From contig CM067298.1 of NCBI GenBank assembly GCA_034231615.1, forward strand, positions 37,454,127 to 37,518,126: a stretch of DNA of 64,000 bases. The letters are read 5' to 3'. Shown one piece after another: positions 1 through 10,388 of the stretch. Both the position numbers and the translations under genes were made by a program. Source of the stretch: Meghimatium bilineatum (lineage: Eukaryota; Mollusca; Gastropoda; Stylommatophora; Philomycidae). Below the pieces are notes generated by a model. That model worked only from the letters and a program-made list of their open reading frames with translations, did not search any database and had not been told where the DNA came from. Numbering within the stretch: position 1 is the first letter of the stretch; each line of letters starts with the position of its first letter.

Positions 1-914
1 ATAGCAAGATGTCATTTGTACGGTTATTCTTTTGTTTGTGTGATTTTATGTTTTATTATTTGTGTATCAACCTCTTTGGTTGAGAGAGCCAGAGATGTAA
101 TGCACACCACTGGGTAGGGGAAGAATAGCTACACTATTTTCTTATAGCCTGTGCAACTCATGGAGGCACAGTAGCTCAGGGTGGGACAAGTCTTTTGCCG
201 TAAACATTGGTTACATGGCTGGAGCCATAGAGAAATTCAACATAACCAGTAGGCAATTTGTAGTGGGGAATGAACACAGTGAACCCTATATTGGCTGTAA
301 TAGCTTGAAGCAATGCATAGATACAAACCTACCTTCCAGGTAGTGTGATAGTTTTCTATCTCTGATCCTGAGTGGGTAGAGAATCCACAAACTTCCCAAC
401 AAAATAATAGACACAGACAACAAGCCACACACACTGCACAGTGATATAAATTCATTGAGGACCATAAACATTTAATATTAGTACATACCACCAGGTATCA
501 GTACCACAAGGACCCTTAGGCCTACTTGTAAACATAAATAACATACAAACAGAAAACTAGGTTGTGTCAGATGTAACATAGGCAAATAATATAATTAGGA
601 AGCATTGAGAATTACAGAAAAATTCAAAAGGCAGCAGATGAAAGTTGAACCAGGTCTGTTCAGCTGACACCTATTCATCTCACATTTTAAATTAACACAT
701 TTTTTAATTTTATCTAACCCCAAAAAAATTTGGTTTTAGTCAATATTTCCAACACCTATATCTCACGACCCATGCACATGGACCAGTCGATTGAGACAGA
801 GACAACAACAAAACACACAGATCTCACAGATGTAAATTTCTCAAGCAACATAAACATTTACTACTAGTATGTACCACTAACATAATAGTAATAATGACAC
901 TAAAGTAACCCTTT
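1..914. other. AT-rich stretch without a recognised gene; weak direct repeat
   Basis: No ORF here resembles a known protein. A divergent direct repeat of about 80 bp is visible, one unit near 416-500 and the other near 800-885. Both run from a GACAACAA-like start through ATAAACATTTA to a GTAC(C/A)TACCAC-like end. It is probably part of an old interspersed repeat. Near 160-230 a stretch resembles a tRNA A box (TAGCTCAGGGTGG) but has no B box. Confidence 0.4.
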
Positions 915-1535
915 TAAGAAAATGTGTTTTCCCAGTGGCAACATATGGATGTGAGACTTGGACTTTGAACAAGACAATATCCAAAAGATTTGAAATATCC
1001 AATTCATTTTGAAATTAAGTGCTACAGAAAGATCCTATGAATATCATGGACAGAGAAAAAGAAAGTTGAAATTTTCAAATTATTGAAACTAAATGAAGTA
1101 AATCCCGCCGAAGACGGATGTGTCGGGCCATTGGCGCAAATGAAACGGCGACACAACGCATTTCCATTTTCTGGACTACATCCGGCTGGAAATCTAGCAG
1201 GACCATGATTCAGCTAGATCCAGTTGGAGTTTGAGAATGAACGCAGAAGAAGAAGAAATGAAGTAAATAAATGAAACTAAATAAATACTATCATAAGAAG
1301 GAAATTACAGTATTTTGGACATGCGACATGACAGTATCAAAAGGCTGATGCTAGAGGCCAGAGTGCCTAGCGAGAGAAGAAGAGGTAGACCAAGAAGACG
1401 ATGGACCAGCGACATCGAAGAATATATGCACATGCCTCTGGTCAATGTAGGCCTGTTTTGCCCGGACAGAGAGGCGTTCAGAGTATCCACGACAAAGATA
1501 ACGTTCTGGAAAAAATATGTCTCTTGTCTTTCTCC
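915..1535 (+). mobile_element. RTE-like LINE 3' fragment, interrupted by a SINE-A
   Basis: This is a degenerate C-terminal piece of a non-LTR reverse transcriptase. Upstream of the SINE the plus strand reads VFPVATYGCETWTLNK, the usual post-palm motif of RTE-like RTs (normally LYGCETWTL). Downstream, after stops, it continues as MRHDSIKRLMLEARVP and then RGRPRRRWTSDIEEYMHM, the basic GRPRRRW tail found at the end of such ORFs. The halves are separated by a SINE-A insertion at 1104-1255. Stop codons and frame changes show it is dead. The ORF from 1315 is the surviving open part, not a host gene. Confidence 0.75.
1091..1268 (+). repeat. SINE-A insertion with 13-bp target-site duplication
   Basis: The SINE body is about 1104-1255, with a GAA-repeat 3' end. 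The flanks at 1091-1103 and 1256-1268 are identical 13-mers (AAATGAAGTAAAT), a target-site duplication. The body carries the conserved blocks of this family: GGATGTGTCGGGCC, GCGACACAACGCATTTCC, CTGGACTACATCC, GAGAATGAACGCAGAAGA. No tRNA-type A or B box is seen. Inserted inside an RTE-like LINE fragment, so it is younger than that fragment. Confidence 0.85.
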
Positions 1536-1611
1536 AGGTGGTTTGTTATCCAATCTTGCCATGAAGTGTAGGGATGATTGGAGCTCGAGCTTGCGTTCTA
1601 AAGTCAGATGT

Positions 1612-1895
1612 GTGACCTCAGCTGTGCTATGATCGTCTGTTCAGGATGTCCCTGATGTTTTCTATCAATCTTTTCCGTGGTCTTCCTCTGGCTTTTTACC
1701 CTGATCTCATTTGGTTATATGTCTGTACTGGCAACTTGTCGTGATGCATTCTCATAATGTGGCCAAACCACTTGATCTGCTGGTTTTCTGTGTAATCTGT
1801 ACAAGGTATTATACCTATCTTTTCCCTGATATCTTCATTTCATAATCCATCAAGCCTGGTGACCTCAGTGGCTTTCCTCAAATATTTCATCTACA
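1612..1895 (-). mobile_element. RTE-like LINE 3' fragment (minus strand)
   Basis: The minus strand encodes a broken RT C-terminus: a piece like QQIKWFGHIMRMHHDKLPV, then a GRPRKRL-like basic motif and an IRDIL-like segment. This is the usual order (KWFGHxxRM, RGRPRKRW, DIxxxL) at the end of RTE-like LINE ORFs. Frame changes and stops prevent any product. It sits tail-to-tail with the plus-strand fragment ending near 1535. Confidence 0.6.
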
Positions 1896-2098
1896 TGTCA
1901 CTATATGTAATGTGAAGATGAGAGAGACTAGGGTTGGCACTGGTAACTCTCGATCTTGGGATGGTGTGTGGTGTAGTGGTGACAGTTGGTATGTTACTGC
2001 ATTTGCCTTTTGTCACCTCGCCTCTATTTCTCTATTGAGGCTTCCATTTTCTTTAAAAATACTACTGAAAAAAATATATCACTTGATATATTTATACT

Positions 2099-2287
2099 TC
2101 TGCGTTCAGCATCTGTGGGCATGTTATATTGTCAGGCCTGTCATCAGGGTAAGTCTACTGTCTTCTCCAGGTCAGAGCGGCTGCCCCATAGCTTTTGCTT
2201 CAGATCTGTATCCTCTGACCATGTCTGCTGTCTCTGCTCTTTGTATGTTGGGCAGTCCTGAAGTATGTGTTCCGGATCCACATGGAC
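2099..2287 (-). mobile_element. LINE-a 3' end (RNase H C-terminus), tandem copy 1
   Basis: On the minus strand this reads HILQDCPTYKEQRQQTW, then EDTDLKQKLWGSRSDLEKT. That is the standard segment following the RNase H domain of Jockey/I-type LINEs (EHILQDCPxY, TW, KLWG). It ends with GAACGCAGAAG at 2099-2109 (read on the minus strand). A second, similar unit follows directly, giving two LINE 3' ends in tandem. A long plus-strand ORF across both is an antisense shadow. Confidence 0.75.
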
Positions 2288-2288
2288 A

Positions 2289-2524
2289 TTCTTCTTCTGC
2301 GTTCAGCAACTGTGGTCATGCTATATTGTCAGGCCCATTGTCAAGACTGAGTCTACCGTCTTCTCCAGGTCAGAGCGGCTGCCCCATAGCTTTTGCCTCA
2401 AGTCTGTATCCTCTGGCCAGGTCTGCTTTCTCTGCTCTTTGTATGTTGGGCAGTCCTGAAGTATGGGTTCTGGATCCACATGGACATTCATCTGTGCATG
2501 AGATCCTCAATTGGTAAAGGTGAC
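2289..2524 (-). mobile_element. LINE-a 3' end, tandem copy 2
   Basis: Second LINE-a tail in the same orientation as its neighbour and clearly alike over most of its length. It extends further upstream and includes a CPCGS-like knuckle, as in the cysteine pair before the EHILQDC motif in such LINEs. The reading frame shifts between the knuckle and the LQDC segment. It ends in TGAACGCAGAAGAAGAAT on the minus strand at about 2285-2303. Confidence 0.7.
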
Positions 2525-2559
2525 CTAACAGTCTGCAGTGGCCTGTTCTAAGGCAAAAT

Positions 2560-2602
2560 ATTGGATATATATATATATATATATAAGAAGGACATATATA
2601 TA
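2560..2602. repeat. (TA)n microsatellite
   Basis: An alternating AT tract runs from about 2565 to 2584, followed by a second short ATATAT block near 2595. Simple sequence only. Confidence 0.8.
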
Positions 2603-2604
2603 TG

Positions 2605-3540
2605 TACCACTAGGCATAAGTGCCAAATCACATCAATTTTGGAGATCAAGATTTGTCTAATTTTACTGATGATGTCAGTAAACCTTGTAACTGGTTGTTA
2701 GAACTTATAACTTACTTCACAGCTCTGGGCAGTCATATCCATTGATTCTCAGTCCCTTTCAGCAATTGGGATATTTCAGGAATATTTATGCTGAATCATC
2801 ATCATAATATACATTTCTATACATTTTACAAATAATTTCTTTAATTTTGAGATTGACTGAAAAAATTAAACTATTTGATGTTTTATGAACATTTGAAACA
2901 TACTTAACCACATTTTGTAACTTTTAAACAGCATATTCCAGCTACTGGACTCCAAGTGACCTATTAAGAAAACTTGCAGAGAGCAATAGTGAAATCCCTA
3001 TTGACCAGTGGACAAACCCTGCAAGAAGCAAACTATAAAATGTCAAGAATTTCTGAGACATATATTTATTTTCATATCCAGAGCTTTATATCTAGTAAAA
3101 TTGAAATGTAATGTAAACAGATCACAGAACATGTAAAATAATGCTGGTTTCTTATGGAATAGTTGAATTGCTAAAAAGTTAGCAAAGTTGACTTTAAAGA
3201 TTTTTTTAGCATTTTCAAATATTCTAATGAGTTCAATTGTGAAATTTTTTATTAGAGTGTTGACGATTACTGTTATTTTAAAACCAAATACTGTAATATT
3301 TTTAAATCCCTGTTGTTATTGTTATGTTAAAATACACACCAAATGGTTGTTTTTCATCCATATGTTACATCCACTTTTATTCATTTAGATTTATGTTCAT
3401 GATTATGAGTCATAGATGGCTAATAAATCCCTATTCGAGCCACAAATGTCCTTGAACAGTTCGGACGTGAAATATCACTGTTTATATGACACCTCATATA
3501 TGATGCTGTGAAATCTTAATAAATTAGGAAATATAATTTT
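2605..3540. other. AT-rich DNA, nothing recognised
   Basis: ORFs here are short, without homology that I recognise, and rich in AT codons. No inverted repeat or tRNA-like boxes were seen. Confidence 0.5.
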
Positions 3541-3795
3541 CAGACAAATATATTTTTTTGGACATATAAAAAGACACAATGATTTAGAAAAATTAATCAT
3601 GGAGGGAAATGTTCCAAGAAAGAGAGCAATAGGCAGACCAAGACTAAGATGGACATAATATGTCAAAGACCTTCTGAACATGACACTAGAAGAGACTGGT
3701 TAGCTTGCATAGAACCAAGAGACTTACAGAATGGCAGTGTCAACAACGTTCTATAAAGGACACATCATATAGGTAGATAGATAGATTAAATAGAC
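3541..3795 (+). mobile_element. RTE-like LINE C-terminal fragment with GATA tail
   Basis: The plus strand reads FFFGHIKRHNDLEKLIMEG, then RGRPRLRW-like GRPRLRW, then YVKDLLNMTLEE. This is the classic end of an RTE-like RT ORF (FGHIxRH...GRPRxRW...DL.NMTLEEA). It has in-frame stops. It is followed by a GATAGATAGATT tract at about 3774-3787, the kind of short tandem tail with which many of these LINEs end. A minus-strand ORF over it (3475-3681) is a shadow. Confidence 0.75.
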
Positions 3796-5183
3796 AGGAC
3801 AGGACAGATAGTTTTGATCATTCAACATTCATCTGCCATCCGCTTCATTTTGCACCTTTTTTTAATTTATTCATATCACTAAATATTGTCAGTGCAAGAG
3901 ACTGCTTTTTTTCTCATCAACTCTCAGATTTTGTTTTTACTTTTTTGTCCAGGGCATTGTAATTTTTCTATTTGTGATAATAGCCACTGTTTCCTCCACT
4001 TTAATATACAATTATGGTTCTTTACAGGATAATGTATCCACACCCATGTAACATGTTTTACGAAACAAACTCTGTACTCGTTAAAAACATGTAGCCTATT
4101 TATATTACAGAACATTATATTATGAAAGGAAGACAGCGTATTTTAGTTTTGGGAGGGTAAGGGGTATTTGCGGTTAAGGGAGTTTAGGGTTGGTATTAGA
4201 TGTTAAGTTTTTGGGAGGGGACTATTGGGGTTAGGATTAGCAACAGTGTTATCATTGTAATGGGCTAGGTCTGCTAGTCATGTGAAATAACACTGACAAC
4301 ACAAAACATGCACCAACTATAACAGAGATTAAATGGTTCTGCATATAACATTGAAAAGATGTACTTTGATCACGTAGGTGTGGACACATTATCCTGTAAA
4401 GTACAGAGTTATAAACAATGTACAAGCCCAAATATTTTATTTTCACTGACCTTCAAACAGCTTGTCAATATGTGCAGCATCTTTCACAAAAATGTTGTTC
4501 AATCTTTGAGAATTAAGAGGTTTTCCCAATTACACTTTTAGCAAATGATTTAGCTTCTTGTAACAGATCTCCCATCATTAGCTGAAACAGATCATAGTTA
4601 CCTTTAGAAGAGAAAACATCATGAGTAAGTCCACATTACATACCAATAATGATTTTACGCTATTATTTGAAACCAATGAGTAGACATTTGTGATCAAGTT
4701 GATAACAACTCAGACAGCTGCAAAAAAAAGGTAAATCATAGATGACAGTGGCCACTATCTGGATTGCTGACCATAAAAAAAGATTGGCATACAGTATGGG
4801 CAATTCTGATAAACATGTTGAGATCTACATCACCTACTAATGATATTGCTACTGACATTAAGCATTCATTGGAATTTATAAAACACTGCTTATATGCAAC
4901 ATGAACTTTAAAAATGTAGATGAACTGACTTATACTTCATCAACTATTTTTACAATGAGAGAAAAAAAAGAAATTAAAATGCAATTTTACAAGTGAGCAC
5001 AAATGCATGAAAGCAATATTTCAATCAAAAGGTCTTTATGAAGATAGGGACAAACACAGGCTTCATAGCCTGATGATCCATAATCAAATTACCAGTTCAA
5101 GAGATTTTTTGTTGTCTCACAGTTATTGTGTTTCTTTTTATGTGATCAATCACTGCACATTCAGTTTCATGTTGATCATGGCG
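3796..5183. other. AT-rich DNA with one G-rich stretch
   Basis: Nothing here looks like a gene. A G-rich plus-strand segment with GGGAGGG and GGTTAGG-like words lies at about 4139-4235. It might fold as G-tracts but shows no repeat relationship elsewhere in the window. The remainder is low-complexity AT-rich sequence. Confidence 0.45.
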
Positions 5184-5345
5184 AGATCTTCTTCTTCAGT
5201 GCTCATTCTCAAACACCTGCTGGATCTCTCTTGTAGCAGGACCATGGTCTGACTAGATTTCTAGCAGGATGTAGTCCAGAGAATGGAAATGTGTTGTGTC
5301 GCCATTTTATTTGCACCAATGACCTGATACATCCGTCTTTGGTGG
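5184..5345 (-). repeat. SINE-A copy (minus)
   Basis: The minus-strand copy begins near 5345 (ACCACCAAAGACGGATG) and ends in the GAA tail near 5186. All family blocks are present, including CGACACAACACATTTCC and GGACTACATCCTGCTAG. Short plus- and minus-strand ORFs over it are meaningless. A LINE-like fragment lies directly beside its 5' end (5346-5465). Confidence 0.85.
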
Positions 5346-5470
5346 TGACAAGATATTCAGGGATGCATGTCGTTGGAGGAGGCAGGACAACTTGCCAGAG
5401 ACAGCACACATATCAGGAGATATTCATAAGGAAGACTACGTTCTGGAAAGAATACGTCACATGACAACAT
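5346..5470 (+). mobile_element. RTE-like LINE extreme C-terminus
   Basis: The plus strand reads CMSLEEAGQLARDSTHIRR and then, in a second frame, KTTFWKEYVT. Both are conserved terminal motifs of RTE-like ORFs (MSLEEAGQLARDRxxYRR and ATFWKEYV). Only about 40 codons remain and the frame is broken. Confidence 0.6.
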
Positions 5471-5914
5471 GTATAAAGCAGTTTGTTTCAAGTCACTGTA
5501 TGTTTATCATATGTGATTTGATGTGCAGAAGTGCTCCTGTGGGTCAGACTGTCAATCTGAGAGCAGTGAAGCTGGAACAGTCCTGTAGTATGTGTTCTGA
5601 TGTATGTTTTGTTTCTCTGCAAATACAGATCATAGTCACTAATGCTAATTTGGTGTGAGTGTTCTTTTAGACAGCAATGTCACATTCGCAGTTGAAATAT
5701 CAAGATCCATTAATTTCTGCTTAATGTTGTCTTTCTCAGGTCTATTTCTTTCATTTAGTTCTCTCCGCTGAAGTCACATAGATTATTTTATCAGAGATTT
5801 TGCTTTCCTGAAACTTTGAGTGTGTAGGACTGAAGGAAGTTGCCACTCATTTTTGCCATTTCATCTACATTTTATCAGAAACAAAAATGTAGATTTAAAC
5901 ACCAAAATAACATT

Positions 5915-6325
5915 ATTCAAACCGATTATTATGCCAACACTGTGCTACCAATGCCAAACATGGACAATGACAGCGCAAGACAAAATGTAAACTTGTAACA
6001 GCTGAAATGACATACTTACACAGAATTCTAGGAATATTACTAAGAGACAGTAATGATGGTATTAAACAAAATACTGGCACCACCCCAATCTTGGAATATA
6101 TTAATAGACAACAGATCAAATAGTTTGCACACATCAGCAGACTACCATCAGACAGCAAGCTGTTACACAGATACAGTGAAGGCAGACCTACAGGCCGACC
6201 ACGAAAACGATGGACTACCGAAATAAAAGAGGCAACAAGTTCCACATTATACTCAGCACACAAGATTCCGTCTCCAGAAAACTCTTCTACCCCAGATGGT
6301 GTACGGCAACAAAGGGTTTAGCAAA
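5915..6325 (+). mobile_element. LINE-c fragment (RT C-terminus)
   Basis: Joining frames by eye, the plus strand encodes a YQCQTWTMTAQDK block, then HRILGI, RQQIKWFAHISRLPSDS, GRPTGRPRKRWTTEIKEA and HKIPSPENSSTPDGVR. The same order and wording recur at 31785-32545, so this is one LINE family. Premature stops show it is dead. The long minus-strand ORFs at 5913-6263 and 6253-6645 lie antisense to it and beyond. Confidence 0.75.
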
Positions 6326-7257
6326 TAGATTATATCAACTTTTTTATTGCCAGGGATGCTGACCACAGTATGAAAATGAATTATGTGTAATATGTTTGTG
6401 TAGAAACATATAGAAAAGTTTGACATTGCATAATTTTTGTAATGTGCTACCTGAATATATTTTTGTGTGTGGCCATTCTCTTGAACAACATTTTGACTAC
6501 TTTCTGTATGGTGCACGAATTGAATTGTGTAGCGTATAAACGCCCTGTTTTGAGCTTTGTGCCAATATATTATTAATTTATTGATTTGATAGTTATGTTG
6601 ATATTTTCTGCAGTTTCCTTTAATCAAGCAGTCGCCTACAGTCATATATTGGGAAGCAATATCCTATAAGCCATGTTGTATAAAAGGAATATAGAAGTTG
6701 AGTTAGCAGTTTCAACAAGCTTCATTTTACAGTTATGCAGAAACATCAGGATTCCTGCTTATATTTATCATAAGGACTAGGTATCAGCAGCATCTTCATT
6801 AGAGTAGGAATCAGGAACAACTTCCAATATGTCTAGGTATCATGAGCATTTTCAATAAGACTTGTCAAGATCATTTCCAATAAGCCATCAGATAATAACT
6901 GAATTGTTTCAAGACTAGCCTCATATATTAAATTGTGTGTATAATTTTGAAAGTTTGTAAACAGTAAAATATGATTTCTAAAACAAAAGAGTGTTCAGAT
7001 TTATTTTAAACCAAGAAATACAGCTTTGATTTGTACTCTCTTCTGTACCTACCACACTACAGAAATATTGAACCTCATTTTCCTCAACAACACAATCACA
7101 TCCCCATCTATCATCTGCAACTCACATATTATAGGTGCCTTAACTGCAATCATGTCTGTTATCTCATATCCATGACTGCTAATTATATTGTAAAATATGT
7201 TGTGTGTGGTCCTATATATACATTTTTGTTGTTGTATTAATTGTCTTTAGTTAATGA
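6326..7257. other. AT-rich DNA, nothing recognised
   Basis: No coding signal or structured repeat seen. Two short related sentences occur near 6780-6900 (TATCAGCAGCATCTTC and TATCATGAGCATTTTC), suggesting a weak local duplication. Confidence 0.4.
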
Positions 7258-7475
7258 TATGATCGTGGAGCGTGTGGCCATATGGCTAGAATGCCAGTCT
7301 CAGAAGACTGAGGTTCCGTGTTCAATTCACAGTAGGGATAAAACTTTGTACCTTCTGAAGGTGAAATCAAATATTCTTCCTGTACACATGCCAACATCAA
7401 TGGCAAAGCAGTCTTTATTTCTACAGCCAGAAAGCCTCCCTGCATCCTTAACAGAAAAACACACCATTTAAAAAA
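7258..7475 (+). repeat. tRNA-derived SINE-F, copy 1
   Basis: It starts with GGAGCGTGTGGCCATATGG, which contains an A-box-like TGGCCATATGG. About 45 bp later comes a B-box-like TGTTCAATTCAC. Then follows a tRNA-unrelated body (CTTCCTGTACACATGCC, GCAAAGCAGTCTTTATTTC, CAGAAAGCCTCCCTGCATC) and an A-rich end at about 7470-7480. The second copy at 16224-16440 matches over the same span, which defines the family. It is not a functional tRNA: I find no acceptor-stem pairing for the head. Confidence 0.75.
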
Positions 7476-7674
7476 AAAGAATAATGATTATTAGTGTCAC
7501 TAACGGTAACACTGGCCATTTGTCCAAGTTGAATAGTATAGAATTATACACATATACATGTAGTCATATATCTGCAGAATCTGCTTAGATCTTAAGAACA
7601 TTGTTAATGAATTTAATTGGCATTTAACTCTCATTCTCCTGGATGATGAATATCTATATGACATGTGAATTAGA

Positions 7675-8067
7675 GTGTGTATAGATGTGTTAACAGAGAG
7701 TACAGTGGGAAATGGAGGAACAAGAATGTATATAGATCCAAACAATGTTGGGAATATGGTCAATGTGCTGGCAGGGAAGTTTTGTCATTGTGGCGATGCA
7801 AAGGTCCAGACAATCAGGGGGACATCTAATAAAACTGCTAATCTTAGTTTGCGACCTGTGATGCTCCTGATGGGTGCAGGGTTGGTGCTCCGGTTCAGGG
7901 AACTACCGGATCTGCATATTCTGCTGACTGAACTTGACAATCAGCGTGAAGTAGAGGTGCCGTGGATGTCATTGCATTGTGGAATGCCTGAAATTGAGAA
8001 CTATCGTATGGCTGCTGATGATCGGCCAGATGTGCCATCAGTGGAAACAGATGATCAACGCAATTAG
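7675..8067 (+). pseudogene. 130-codon ORF, probably a frameshifted LINE 3' end
   Basis: The ORF is less AT-rich than its surroundings, and most of the signal is in 7780-8070. I recognise no domain. Its end reads ENYRMAADDRP in this frame. In another frame directly after it comes QWKQMINAIRKPTLDG, and the two together look like the DRPxWRQM... terminus common in LINE ORFs. This suggests a frameshifted LINE fragment, but no RT motif is seen upstream. It could also be a chance ORF or a host exon; confidence is low. Confidence 0.3.
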
Positions 8068-8069
8068 AA

Positions 8070-8981
8070 AGCCAACACTTGATGGTTGTTAAATTGTGAA
8101 CGGACCAGACAAGGTTGTCATTTTGTGTTTCAGAATATGTGGCTGCTCCGCAGATTGATTAATATGTGTTATGAGCAAGAACCTCGGATGGCAGAGCATG
8201 TTCTTCAGGTGTGCCTGGATTATGGGGTACTGGGATGAGTGCACTGGCGCGAAGGGATGGCAATGGAAGAAGGAAGTGGCAAAGCACTGTCAAGTTTAGA
8301 GGGAAAACAATTCAGATATAAGCATAACCAGAGAACGAAAGAAGAAAAATCAGAAGTAACGAATTGGTTTCGCTGCTAATAAATTATACAATTCACTTCA
8401 TGCACATATTTCAATGATCGATTGATGTGACTACACATGTTACGGTAGGCGTGTTGGAACATTTCTTCAGCTTATCGATTTTATTAGTAGTATACAGTAA
8501 CTTGTTTTTAATCTACACAGCTAATTTCCTTATACAGTTACAGCAGTGCAGTGATTAATGCACATACGTGCATTAGCTTCCTAATCATGTTGTCCAGGAC
8601 CGATTCGCATTTGATGAGGATGTTTTGGGGATAGGTTTCTGGGGTTAGCCTATCTCAGGAAGCTGTACCAGAAAAAAATTAGTTAAAGGTGAGGTGTTGT
8701 TCTTTTTTCCTATACTCATGAATGTTATGAAAAATAACGACTTCTAGTATGATCCAATTATAGTTTCATGTGATTTATAAATTTGTATAAAACGGCCCTA
8801 GTGAATTCTAATGTAGGAAAAAAAATACAGGAATAAAAGTCTCGGTAAAAACGTAACAGGAAAAAAAAAGTCGCAAAAGAAAATTTTCATAGGCTCAAAA
8901 GTCACATTACAAAAACAAACCGAAAAAAGTTTCAACGACAAAAAAAACACGATGTTAGTCATTTTTTGCGTTATTATTTAG
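8070..8981. other. No gene; possible remnant of a tRNA-type SINE
   Basis: At about 8550-8680 a GCAGTGATTAATGCACA stretch is followed by GGACCGATTCGCA, a weak A/B-box-like pair, and then a GGGGATAGGTTTCTGGGG block. A small inverted repeat TGCACATACGTGCA lies at about 8559-8572. From 8815 to 8950 the sequence is very A-rich. Confidence 0.35.
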
Positions 8982-9225
8982 TTGCCGGGTCGAAAGGGTA
9001 GCAAATATTAGACACACTGTAATCTTCCATGCATGTGGTGAGAGACGACTAATGAGAATTTTGAGAATGGAATTAGTTGTCCCGTCTCACAAAAAGTGTC
9101 TCATAAGAAATATTGAAGCTCAAAATATGTGAGCTCAAACGGTGTAAATATCGCAGCAAAGTTGTTACTCAGGCACATTGAATTCCGTTCTCTGAACTGA
9201 ATTCTGCAGATGTATACTGTAGAAT
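8982..9225 (+). repeat. SINE-B copy, old and divergent
   Basis: It aligns by eye with the reference copy at 36020-36303: GGGTAGCAAATATTAG head, AATCTTCCATGCATGTGG, GAGACGACTAATGAG, ATATCGCAGCAA, and ATTCCGTTCTCTGAACT near the 3' end. The GAA tail is not preserved. Divergence is higher than in the other copies. Confidence 0.6.
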
Positions 9226-9445
9226 TTTGGAAAGTAGTTCAGACCTCAAAGACATATAGGGCCTACATAATGAAAATAACTAAATGGATATGTGAATGCA
9301 CTGTGATAGAGTGGTTAGCTTGTCCCACCACAGGAACCCAAATGATGTTCTTCCTTAGCTGACGAAGATGTGCATCGCATTCAGTACTTCGATGTCACTT
9401 TGATAATCAATGCAATACAAAATTAACTTTACCCATTAAAATCCT

Positions 9446-9502
9446 TCTCGCCTCCCATGTCGTGCATGGCAGGTAACAGTGATGCTATTATTTGTTCCCA
9501 TT
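9446..9502 (-). repeat. SINE-B head fragment (minus)
   Basis: Read on the minus strand it gives GGGAACAAATAATAGCATCA, GTTACCTGCCATGCACGAC and GGGAGGCGAGAAGG, matching the first 60-70 bp of SINE-B. The 3' part is missing. It faces the SINE-B at 8982. Confidence 0.55.
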
Positions 9503-9871
9503 TTGAGCCTCGGCTACACACGAGTTTTAAGTGTTAAGCTACTCTGCATGTCTAGCAAAGACAGTCCAAGATTCAACTACATATAGGTTGTGTCAAAACG
9601 ATAGAACGACTGTACGTAAGACATCAGTTTATGTTTCCAGATTCAGACCACGCTAGTAACGTAGAAATGCGGCGCTGGGATCAGTCTCCATGAAGACATG
9701 AATAGTGTAATTCTCGTGAAATGGGACCAGCATATCAAAGAATAAAAAAGGAAACCTTTAAATGGAATGTTCTTAATGAAATTACGAAGTAAAATTATAT
9801 TAGGATTTTCCAGTGAAAGTGTTATTTTAATTGAGCGTTATTAGGAATGTTCATTGCACGCCGTCCTCATT
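9503..9871. other. No gene recognised
   Basis: Anonymous sequence between the SINE-B head and the hairpin cluster. No repeat partner found in this window. Confidence 0.4.
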
Positions 9872-9912
9872 TTAGTTACCTGCCGCTGATTCTATGTTAA
9901 TTTGGTAACTAA
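9872..9912. repeat. Perfect 9-bp stem hairpin
   Basis: TTAGTTACC at 9872-9880 pairs with GGTAACTAA at 9904-9912 around a 23-base loop. The loop carries GCCGCTGATT, the same 10-mer found in the inverted repeat pair at 9942 and 11410. Confidence 0.6.
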
Positions 9913-9993
9913 GGAAGCAATTAATTTTTGAAACAGAAGTCAATCAGCGGCCTGTGTTAATAAAAGGCCCTTTGCTAGCTCTAAGAAAGAAAA

Positions 9994-10016
9994 CACCGTC
10001 GGGAAACCGACGGGTG
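9994..10016. repeat. GAAA-loop hairpin
   Basis: CACCGTCGG and CCGACGGGTG pair around a GAAA tetraloop with a one-base bulge. It is strikingly GC-rich for this neighbourhood. Confidence 0.6.
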
Positions 10017-10112
10017 TATTGATAAAACCCAGTGTATAAACGAAATGATACGATAGAAATGTTTAGAATATTTCAGACAAATAGCAGAGGCAATGTTTAA
10101 AGTAATTTCAAT

Positions 10113-10388
10113 TGTTAGAACGGTACAGTATAAGTAGACGCCGCCAGTCGTTTAATTATTTCCCTTGTCAATGTTTGTAAATTTCATGATCATTATTTAA
10201 TAATTGAAATATGTATTTATTTAGGGTTATCGTTAGGATTATTTATGTAAAACACAACTATCCTAACCTAATCCCTAAAATAAATTTACATTTAAATTAT
10301 TAAATGATGAACATTAAATTTACAAACATAGACAAGGGAAATAACTCGACTATGTGGTGGCGTCTAATTGTACTGTACTATTAGAACT
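10113..10388. mobile_element. Palindromic foldback element MITE-P, copy 1
   Basis: Nearly the whole element is an imperfect palindrome. The left arm runs from about 10115 (TTAGAACGGTACAGTA, then TAGACGCCG, ATTTCCCTTGTCAATG, ATTTAGGGTTA). The right arm mirrors it to about 10386 (CCTAATCCCTAAA, CATAGACAAGGGAAATAA, GGCGTCTAATTG, TACTGTACTATTAGAA). The unpaired centre is about 20 bp (TTATTTATGTAAAACACAAC). There is no ORF. A second copy at 21932-22152 shares the centre. The family is unknown to me. Confidence 0.75.

Noticed and set aside
160-230. tRNA-like A box TAGCTCAGGGTGG
   Set aside because: No B box at the right distance and no cloverleaf; not enough to call a SINE or tRNA.
1912-2517. 201-codon plus-strand ORF with a duplicated peptide (GQSGCPIAFAS, MLGSPEV)
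   Set aside because: It is the antisense of two tandem LINE-a 3' ends. The repeated peptide is explained by the repeated nucleotide unit.
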